A stretch of 6,190 bases of DNA from an uncultured Collinsella sp. (lineage in GTDB: Bacteria > Actinomycetota > Coriobacteriia > Coriobacteriales > Coriobacteriaceae): positions 1 through 6,190 of the forward strand of contig CAKUGX010000107.1 of assembly GCA_934654765.1 (NCBI GenBank), given 5' to 3'. Numbering within the stretch: position 1 is the stretch's first letter; the number at the start of each line of letters is the position of its first letter. A model generated the notes under the pieces. That model searched no databases. It was not told where the DNA came from and saw nothing but the letters and a program-made list of their open reading frames with translations. The translations under genes and the position numbers were made by a program. This document shows positions 1-4,964 of the stretch, in pieces.

Positions 1-1275
1 GGTAAAGGTACTGGTGCCGCCGGTTTTTTCCGCAATACGGGTGACGGACTGGATACCGATCCCGTCCTCCCTCCGCTTGGAGGAGCGGAAAACGCCGTTC
101 TTTTCGTTGACCACGCCGTCAAACGCATTTTCCACCTCGATCAGAAGGATTCGATCCGCATGCAGATAGGCGGTCAATTCGATCTGCCGCCTGTCCGGTG
201 CGGTGCGAAGGCTCGCCTCCAGCGCATTTTCCAGCAGGTTGGACAGCACCAGACACATATCGATCTCGTCAACCGACAGTGTCTCCGGCAGGTCGAGTCT
301 GGCGCGGAAGGGGATCTCATCGCGCTTTGCCATGGCACAGTAATAGCCGACAACACTGTCCGCCGCACGGTTTTCACAGAAGCACATATCAAGATTCGGG
401 ATGCGGGAGACGGTCTTTGCAAGGTAGCTTTTCAGGTCCTCCAGGTCGCCCGCCTCGGCCAGCGCAGAAATCTGATTTAACTGGTGGCGCATATCGTGCC
501 GTGCCTGCCGCGCCTCCTCGATGGCGGTCCTGAGGTTTTCATAGCGCTGCTGCTGCATCGAAAGAAACTGGTTTTCCTGCTGCAGCTTCGCATTGCGGTT
601 AAGGCTGGCTGCCATCAGCAGGAAAACCGCATTGAAGCAGAACATAAAGACCAGAAGTGCGCTGCTCAGCACAATATAGCCCTGCAGTACGCGGCCTGTC
701 TGGAGCGTTGACTGATAGCGCGGGATCATGAAAAGATTCAAAAGGATGAACGCCAGCGGCAGGACCCAGAACACATACCAGGTCTGCGCAAAATTGTCGT
801 CCTCGACCATCGCACGCACCGCATGTGTCGCGGGGTAATACGCGGCCAGCACGGTGATCCAGCAAACGGCGTTATAGAACACGCAGGCCCCCAGGCAGAG
901 CCACGGTTCGTCCGGCGGCAGCTGCTGATTTCGGATGATCGCGGCGCTGACGGCGCGGGACAGGCTGTTCACGCAGGCGAACACGGCGCAGACGGACAGC
1001 GCGATCGTGCCGGATTTCCAGAGGGAGATGCGGAGCGTTCGGGTATACAGGCAGGCTGCAGCCAACGTGACCCCCGCAAGGGCAAAGGACGTGGAAGCCC
1101 GAAGCCGATAGCAGACAAGCCCGCCGCCGATGCACAGGCACGCCATCAGGGGAAAAAGCCAGGCGGCCAGCCTGCCGGGTGACTGCTTCAGATAGGTTTT
1201 TACAGGGAAATAGCCAAGCAAAAGGCCGGGGAGCACGACGAGCAGCTCCAAAATCGGACGCAGAGTATCCTTCAT
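1..1275 (-). CDS. Sensor histidine kinase, AgrC-like GHKL family (3' end cut by window)
   Basis: A membrane sensor kinase expected to autophosphorylate and pass phosphate to the LytTR regulator encoded just upstream. I translated 425 codons from the ATG at 1275-1273, open to the window edge. Residues 1-223 hold about seven hydrophobic segments (roughly 8-24, 37-55, 63-77, 88-107, 127-146, 166-184, 198-223). Residues 225-258 are a Gln/Glu-rich probable coiled coil. The H-box is ARHDMRHQL with His260 as likely phosphoacceptor. The N-box is NLLENALEA (Asn346, Asn350) and the G-box is DGIGI (404-408). Only about 10-20 C-terminal residues should be missing. The start overlaps the regulator's stop codon (ATGA), with AAGGGAG at 1290-1284, 8 nt upstream, so translation is probably coupled. 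AgrC relatives often sense peptides, but no agrB or agrD gene is visible here, so the signal is unknown. Confidence 0.93.
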   Translation of the reverse strand, partial: MKDTLRPILELLVVLPGLLLGYFPVKTYLKQSPGRLAAWLFPLMACLCIGGGLVCYRLRASTSFALAGVTLAAACLYTRTLRISLWKSGTIALSVCAVFACVNSLSRAVSAAIIRNQQLPPDEPWLCLGACVFYNAVCWITVLAAYYPATHAVRAMVEDDNFAQTWYVFWVLPLAFILLNLFMIPRYQSTLQTGRVLQGYIVLSSALLVFMFCFNAVFLLMAASLNRNAKLQQENQFLSMQQQRYENLRTAIEEARQARHDMRHQLNQISALAEAGDLEDLKSYLAKTVSRIPNLDMCFCENRAADSVVGYYCAMAKRDEIPFRARLDLPETLSVDEIDMCLVLSNLLENALEASLRTAPDRRQIELTAYLHADRILLIEVENAFDGVVNEKNGVFRSSKRREDGIGIQSVTRIAEKTGGTSTFT

Positions 1276-1994
1276 TTTCTACGCTCCCTTTGCAGCAGAA
1301 ATTCCATAAACGCCTGCCGGGCAGGCTTTAAAAGCTCCTGACTGACATAGACGCTGCTGCCGTCTGTCATGCAGAAGGCGCCGTCCCGAAAATCCGCGGC
1401 GTGCTCCAAATTGACGATCATGCCTCTGCCGCAGACGAAAAAGCGAGGGTCCTTTTTCAGAGGCTCGGTGAACACCTTGAAGCTCTGGCGGGTGACCAGC
1501 GTTTTCAGGGCCGTCGTGCGGATGTTGATCAGATGCGCGAAATGCTCTGCCGAAATAATGTCCCGGTAGCAAAGGCGGACATCGCTGCCGCTGACCTTCA
1601 CCGTCAGGACCGGCTCGGGGCGGGGGAGTCTTGCGAGCATCTCGGCAAGCAGGGCGGAAAGCTCCTCCTCGGAAAAGGGCTTCACGAGATAGTGGAGCGC
1701 ACGCACCTGAAAGCCCTCCAGCGCGTGGTCTGTCGAGGTCGTGGTAAAGACCAGTAGGCAGTCTGCGTCCGTTTTGCGCAGCTCCCTGGCAGCGTCCATG
1801 CCGCTCATCCCGTGCATGTAAATATCCAGAAAGGCAGCGGTAAAGCGCTGCTCTTTTTCTGCGGCGAGAAAGCTCTCGCCACTTTCAAATTCCAAAAGCT
1901 CCGCCTGTGCGCCGCACAGGTCCAGCTGCCGCGCAAGGCGCGTTTTCAGCTGCGCGCGCTCGGTCTCAAGATCATCCACAATTGCTATTCTCAT
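1272..1994 (-). CDS. LytTR-family response regulator (AgrA/VirR type)
   Basis: A DNA-binding response regulator of 240 residues, a typical length for the family. Residues 1-120 are a complete receiver domain: acidic pair Asp7/Asp8, phosphoacceptor Asp57 in FLDIYM, a Thr-rich beta-4 end near 84-87, and Lys105 in LVKPF. Residues 125-237 are a LytTR DNA-binding domain, with the recognisable RGMIVNLEHA segment at 190-199. The start is the ATG at 1994-1992, because the protein there begins MRIAIVDD, the usual receiver opening, and AAGGAG lies 10 nt upstream. The frame stays open to an ATG at 2156, but that extension would cross the promoter region and adds no domain. It is the first gene of an operon with the kinase. 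It most likely binds the divergent control region at 1995-2182. That target is inferred from position and from the repeat found there. Confidence 0.95.
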   Translation of the reverse strand: MRIAIVDDLETERAQLKTRLARQLDLCGAQAELLEFESGESFLAAEKEQRFTAAFLDIYMHGMSGMDAARELRKTDADCLLVFTTTSTDHALEGFQVRALHYLVKPFSEEELSALLAEMLARLPRPEPVLTVKVSGSDVRLCYRDIISAEHFAHLINIRTTALKTLVTRQSFKVFTEPLKKDPRFFVCGRGMIVNLEHAADFRDGAFCMTDGSSVYVSQELLKPARQAFMEFLLQRERRK

Positions 1995-2004
1995 GCCGGA
2001 CTGG

Positions 2005-2010
2005 CTCCTT
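2005..2010 (-). promoter_or_regulatory. Ribosome binding site fixing the response regulator start
   Basis: AAGGAG on the minus strand lies 10 nt before the ATG at 1994. It supports the short receiver-type start over the longer open frame beginning at 2156. Confidence 0.75.
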
Positions 2011-2030
2011 TTCGGAAAGTTTCTGTTTAG

Positions 2031-2039
2031 ATTATAGCA
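2031..2039 (-). promoter_or_regulatory. Extended -10 promoter of the regulator-kinase operon
   Basis: The minus strand reads TGCTATAAT, a consensus -10 hexamer with the TGn extension. At 17-bp spacing the -35 position reads GTGCCG, which is poor, so the promoter probably relies on the extended -10 or on an activator. The -35 position lies within an inverted copy of the core GTGCC word of the nearby direct repeat (2054-2060), so regulator contact here is plausible. Transcription would start near 2024, leaving about 30 nt before the ATG at 1994. Confidence 0.6.
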
Positions 2040-2069
2040 CAACTTTCCGGCTCCGGCACGGCGGAAAAA

Positions 2070-2092
2070 CCCGATTTCGTGCCGGAATCGGG
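2070..2092. repeat. Inverted repeat in the divergent control region
   Basis: CCCGATT at 2070-2076 and AATCGGG at 2086-2092 are perfect 7-bp arms around a 9-nt centre containing CGTGCC of the first direct repeat. A second, wider inverted pair, CCGGCACG at 2053-2060 and CGTGCCGG at 2078-2085, shares that centre. There is no T-run, so it is not a terminator. It may be part of the operator or chance in GC-rich DNA. Confidence 0.4.
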
Positions 2093-2103
2093 GCTTTCGT
2101 GCC
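2075..2103 (+). promoter_or_regulatory. Candidate LytTR operator: 9-bp direct repeat, 20-bp period
   Basis: TTTCGTGCC occurs at 2075-2083 and again, identically, at 2095-2103, separated by 11 bp. Two direct repeats of about 9 bp placed two helical turns apart are the usual geometry of LytTR response regulator sites, although the word itself differs from the AgrA consensus. The second copy ends 7 bp before the -35 box of the rightward promoter, an activator-like position. Binding by the regulator encoded next door is inferred, not shown. Confidence 0.5.
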
Positions 2104-2110
2104 AAACGTC

Positions 2111-2138
2111 TTGAAAAGCGCGAGTCGTTCTGTATACT
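2111..2138 (+). promoter_or_regulatory. Promoter of the pseudo-receiver/lipoprotein operon
   Basis: TTGAAA at 2111-2116 and TATACT at 2133-2138, separated by 16 bp, form a good housekeeping-sigma promoter. Transcription would begin near 2145, about 38 nt before the ATG at 2183. The 9-bp direct repeat lies immediately upstream. Confidence 0.65.
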
Positions 2139-2182
2139 GAAAGCAGAAACAGTCAACGACAGCAGAAGGGGGGCGAAGCGCT

Positions 2183-2605
2183 ATGTACCACATTGCCGTG
2201 CTGACAGGAAGCGAAACGCAGGAGGCCTTTTACAGAGAGCAGCTTTCACGGTTCTGCGCAGAGCGAGGTCTCTTTCCCAGGGTGGACTGCTACCGCGGGC
2301 AGGAGGTATTCTTTGAGGTCACGCGCAAAAATGCGCCGACCAACGCTGTAATTGCCCTTCCGGGTGTGGATGGGCTGAATGCAGTGGAGCACCTGCGGGC
2401 GCTTTTCCCGGAAACGCGCATCATCTGGTGCAGCGAGCTGGATTTTTCCCTGCATGCGTTCCGGCTGCGCGTAGACTACTTTCTGCTGGAGCCGATAACG
2501 GAAGAAGCGTTCCGGCAGGGGCTTTATGTATGGGTAGAGGAAAAACAACCGTCTGCTTCGTCCCGAGCGGATCACAACCAACACAGCAAGGAGGATCACC
2601 GATGA
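2183..2605 (+). CDS. Stand-alone degenerate receiver domain (pseudo-receiver) protein
   Basis: A 140-residue soluble protein that aligns by eye along its first ~115 residues with the receiver domain of the neighbouring LytTR regulator, especially at VDYFLLEPITEEAF (97-110), matching ALHYLVKPFSEEEL. It has no output domain. The chemistry residues are gone: the acidic pair is replaced by LTGSE (7-11), the phosphoacceptor position is Ala58, and the conserved Lys is Glu103. About three residues of the loop after beta-3 also appear deleted. Phosphorylation is therefore unlikely, and a binding or scaffold role is inferred. Residues 121-140 are a polar, probably disordered tail whose codons also carry the next gene's ribosome binding site. 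AGAAGGGGGG (2164-2173) precedes the ATG. The TGA stop overlaps the lipoprotein ATG (ATGA), so the two are probably translationally coupled. The frame is intact, so it is not obviously decaying. Confidence 0.85.
   Translation: MYHIAVLTGSETQEAFYREQLSRFCAERGLFPRVDCYRGQEVFFEVTRKNAPTNAVIALPGVDGLNAVEHLRALFPETRIIWCSELDFSLHAFRLRVDYFLLEPITEEAFRQGLYVWVEEKQPSASSRADHNQHSKEDHR
2588..2594 (+). promoter_or_regulatory. Ribosome binding site fixing the lipoprotein start
   Basis: AAGGAGG lies 7 nt before the ATG at 2602. It selects this start over the in-frame ATG at 2428, which would add 58 residues overlapping the pseudo-receiver gene and bury the signal peptide. Confidence 0.88.
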
Positions 2606-4725
2606 AAAAGAGAAACCCGATCTATACTGCAGGCAGCTTTCTGCTGGCAGGAGCATTGACCCTGTCAATGGCAGCCTGCAGCGGAGCACAGACACAGGCA
2701 ACGGCGGAGGCCGTGCAGACGCCTTCCGCCACAGCAACACCGGCTGCCACAGCCGCACCTGCCGAGGAAGCGACCCCTTCCGCGCCGGTATCCGGTGCAC
2801 TCCCCGTGAAGGCCCTGCAGCCCAAGCAGGTCGAGGAAAACCCCTACATGGCAAAGAGTGATGCGAACATCCATCACGACGGTTATAACACCGATTCAAC
2901 CGATGAGATCCTGCCGCTCGGCATCTATCCGGAGATCCATGTCTCCTATGAGACGACAAACCCGAATGCGTCGCCCGCCATTTACTTTGACAGCTACGGC
3001 CATGCAGTCGTTCCGCTGCTCGGCGGCATCGCTATCCGCGATCTGAATGCGGAGGAGACAAAGACGCTCGGTTATTTTTCCCCGAAGCAGCATGACGGCG
3101 GCAGCTACCTGATCCAAAGCTCCTACACCTTCCTGGACGCTGAAAACCGCATCGTCTGCCCGACCAGCAACAACCATGTACTGATGCTCCGCGCAACGGA
3201 CGAGGCGGGCAATGTCCTTCCCGAATTTGAAAAGGTGCTCGACATCGACATCAAGGCGGCGGCAGAGGCCGCGCTCGGCAAGGAGCTGACGCAGAATCTT
3301 CTTTCCGTGGTCTTTGACTACGACGGGAACCTCTGGTTCGCCACCGGCGGCTTCCGCATCTATCCCGAGCGCCAGCAGCAGGGCGTTCTCGGCTACATCG
3401 CCCACTCGGCAATCGAAGCGATCCTCAACGGTGAGCAGACCGACCTGTCGAAGGCGGTTTTCGTCTACGAGCTGACGCCCGGCGAGGGCGCGGAGAACGG
3501 CATTGCCGCCTCCAAGGACGGCGCGGTCATTCTGACCAATAAGAATTGCTATCTGCTGCGCGCCAACAACGGTGTCGAGGCTGTCTGGTGCACGCCGTAC
3601 GAGAGCGTCGGCGCGAAGGTCAGCGGAGAAGGCGACAAGACCACCGGCGGCGGTCTTGCATGGGGCGGCGGCTGCTCGCCGACGCTGACGCCGAACCTTG
3701 TGATGTTCACCGACAATGCAGACCCCGTGAATCTTCTTGCGCTCGACATGAAGACCGGTGAGGTCGTGGCAAAAACGCCGGTGCTCGATGATCTGCCCGA
3801 TGGCTATCAGGTGGCAATCGAGAACTCCGCAATCGTCTACGATGACGGCGCGGGCACGGTCAGCACGATTGTCTGCAACTGGTTCGGCGCGGGCAACGCA
3901 GGCCTTGCCGACCCCAACAACGATTCTTCGATCCAGAGCTACGCCAACATTTATGACCAGAACTGGCTGATGAAGGGCAATGCCATGATCGCCCCCGGCG
4001 TCGAGCGCGTGGACACCGTGAAAACCGACAGCGGCTATGAGATGAAGAGCGTATGGACCCGAAACGATCTGAGCGACACCGCGATCATGAAGCTCTCCAC
4101 CGCAACGGGCTATATTTACGGCTATGTGCAGGACCTGACCACGGGTATGTGGCAGTACATCATCCTCGACTTTGAAACCGGCGAGACCGTCTTTACGATG
4201 GATGTTTCCAACAAGTACGGTTACAATAACATGGCCATCGGCATGTACACCGGCAACAGCGGAAATGCGCTCTACTGCCCCACCGGCTATCTGGAGCTGC
4301 TCCGCCTGCAGGACCGCTTTGTCTACCTGCCCGAGCTTCCGTACCGCGAGGTCGATCTCGATCAGGCGGCAAGAAATGTGCTTGCGCAGGATCAGTTTGC
4401 ACAGGACGGCGGCGAAGGTACGGTTGCCAGCTGGCGCAGCACCGCGGCCATCCGCAATGTGCATCCCAACACCACGGTGGCCTTCCGCATGAACAACCTG
4501 TCCGGCAGTGCCTCCGATCTGACGCTTTACGCCTATGGTGCAGACGGCAAGCTGGCAAAGGTCGCCTCCGAGCTGTGGTCGATCACGGACGAGACCGGCG
4601 CGGCTGTCACGGAGCTGACGGACGGCGTGCTCTATGAGCTGCGCGTGACCGTCGCCGACGGCGGCGATTTCGACCTGAGCGAGACGGAAAAAGAAATCAA
4701 GCTGTCCGTTGTGCTTGGGAAATAA
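2602..4725 (+). CDS. Secreted lipoprotein with probable beta-propeller fold
   Basis: A 707-residue surface protein of unknown substrate. It opens with a signal peptide (MKKR, then a hydrophobic stretch of residues 9-22) and a lipobox-like SMAAC with Cys26 as the lipidation site. Residues 27-65 are an Ala/Thr/Pro/Glu-rich tether. From about 100 to 610 the chain is rich in short beta-strand units that suggest propeller blades: VVFDYDGNLWFAT (236-248), GIAASKDGAVILT, a Gly/Trp-rich GGGLAWGGGCSP (349-360) followed by LLALDMKTGEVV, and IILDFETGETVF. These resemble the DG-W and D-x-x-TGE turns of quinoprotein-like propellers. Residues from about 624 form a separate beta-rich C-terminal domain. I see no catalytic motif, sortase signal or S-layer repeat. 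It is the second gene of the operon, coupled to the pseudo-receiver, and is followed by terminators. It may bind or sense an extracellular ligand, but that is inference. Confidence 0.9.
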   Translation: MKKRNPIYTAGSFLLAGALTLSMAACSGAQTQATAEAVQTPSATATPAATAAPAEEATPSAPVSGALPVKALQPKQVEENPYMAKSDANIHHDGYNTDSTDEILPLGIYPEIHVSYETTNPNASPAIYFDSYGHAVVPLLGGIAIRDLNAEETKTLGYFSPKQHDGGSYLIQSSYTFLDAENRIVCPTSNNHVLMLRATDEAGNVLPEFEKVLDIDIKAAAEAALGKELTQNLLSVVFDYDGNLWFATGGFRIYPERQQQGVLGYIAHSAIEAILNGEQTDLSKAVFVYELTPGEGAENGIAASKDGAVILTNKNCYLLRANNGVEAVWCTPYESVGAKVSGEGDKTTGGGLAWGGGCSPTLTPNLVMFTDNADPVNLLALDMKTGEVVAKTPVLDDLPDGYQVAIENSAIVYDDGAGTVSTIVCNWFGAGNAGLADPNNDSSIQSYANIYDQNWLMKGNAMIAPGVERVDTVKTDSGYEMKSVWTRNDLSDTAIMKLSTATGYIYGYVQDLTTGMWQYIILDFETGETVFTMDVSNKYGYNNMAIGMYTGNSGNALYCPTGYLELLRLQDRFVYLPELPYREVDLDQAARNVLAQDQFAQDGGEGTVASWRSTAAIRNVHPNTTVAFRMNNLSGSASDLTLYAYGADGKLAKVASELWSITDETGAAVTELTDGVLYELRVTVADGGDFDLSETEKEIKLSVVLGK

Positions 4726-4735
4726 CTCCGCTTTG

Positions 4736-4763
4736 AATCCGGCGTTTTGAACGCCGGATTTTT
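4736..4763 (+). terminator. Intrinsic terminator after the lipoprotein gene
   Basis: Perfect 11-bp stem AATCCGGCGTT (4736-4746) and AACGCCGGATT (4750-4760) with a 3-nt TTG loop, ending in a run of five T (4759-4763). It begins 11 nt after the TAA stop. No A-run precedes the stem, so it should act only on rightward transcripts. Confidence 0.88.
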
Positions 4764-4795
4764 GCGTGTCAAAAAACATCGACTTTGCTATATGG

Positions 4796-4828
4796 TTCGC
4801 CGTTTCCTTGTGGAAACGGCGAATTTTT
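4796..4828 (+). terminator. Second, tandem intrinsic terminator
   Basis: Perfect 12-bp stem TTCGCCGTTTCC (4796-4807) and GGAAACGGCGAA (4812-4823), loop TTGT, followed by five T (4824-4828). It stands 32 nt beyond the first terminator and has an unrelated stem sequence, so it acts as a backup that isolates the potassium gene from upstream transcription. Confidence 0.88.
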
Positions 4829-4844
4829 AGTACAAAGTACAAAG
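4829..4844. repeat. Short tandem repeat AGTACAA
   Basis: Two full copies of the 7-bp unit AGTACAA (4829-4835, 4836-4842) plus two further matching bases directly follow the second terminator. No function is evident. Confidence 0.4.
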
Positions 4845-4861
4845 ATGAAACAGCCAATGCC

Positions 4862-4913
4862 ATCTTAACGCAATCTTAATATTCCGACAGAAAAGCTTAA
4901 CACCATCTTTAAA
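4862..4913 (+). promoter_or_regulatory. Candidate OmpR/PhoB-type operator: phased TTAA boxes
   Basis: ATCTTAA occurs at 4862-4868 and 4873-4879, exactly 11 bp apart. CTTAACACC (4896-4904) and ATCTTTAAA (4905-4913) repeat the theme. The TTAA cores at 4865, 4876, 4897 and 4909 are spaced 11, 21 and 12 bp, about one, two and one helical turns, so all lie on one DNA face. PhoB/PhoP and other OmpR-family regulators bind such 11-bp direct repeats next to the -10 box. Which regulator acts here is unknown. Confidence 0.5.
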
Positions 4914-4936
4914 CGGGCGGCGCTATACTGTATTGT
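4908..4936 (+). promoter_or_regulatory. Promoter region of the potassium uptake gene
   Basis: TATACT at 4924-4929 is a good -10 box, but at 17-bp spacing its -35 position (CACCAT, 4901-4906) is poor and lies inside the phased TTAA boxes, as at activator-dependent Pho-type promoters. An alternative pairing is TTTAAA (4908-4913) with TATTGT (4931-4936), 17 bp apart. The leader to 4965 would be only about 20-30 nt, too short for a c-di-AMP (ydaO) riboswitch, which often precedes potassium genes in Firmicutes. Confidence 0.5.
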
Positions 4937-4950
4937 ACGAAAATTCTGCT

Positions 4951-4954
4951 GGAG
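4951..4954 (+). promoter_or_regulatory. Ribosome binding site fixing the TTG start of ktrB
   Basis: GGAG ends 10 nt before the TTG at 4965. The in-frame GTG at 4956 lies only 1 nt after it, too close to be used, and no ATG is available in frame between the site and the first membrane helix. Confidence 0.6.
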
Positions 4955-4964
4955 TGTGATTTCG

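Noticed and set aside
1995..2156. N-terminal extension of the response regulator to the ATG at 2156
   Set aside because: It would run through both divergent promoters and the repeats, and the receiver fold begins exactly at the ATG at 1994, which has its own ribosome binding site.
2428..2601. 58-residue N-terminal extension of the lipoprotein
   Set aside because: It lies out of frame inside the pseudo-receiver gene and would move the signal peptide away from the N-terminus.
4786..4794. Extended -10-like TGCTATATG between the two terminators
   Set aside because: It has no -35 partner, and any transcript would start inside or just before the second terminator hairpin, so no useful RNA would result.
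2896..4863. Antisense open frame of 655 codons opposite the lipoprotein gene
   Set aside because: It mirrors the codon pattern of the GC-rich lipoprotein gene, its translation lacks any recognisable domain, signal or hydrophobic pattern, and it begins beyond both terminators with no convincing ribosome binding site. The sense frame has a signal peptide, lipobox and strong ribosome binding site.
4829..4964. c-di-AMP (ydaO) riboswitch before the potassium gene
   Set aside because: The predicted leader is only about 20-30 nt and no suitable structured region lies between the terminators and the start codon.
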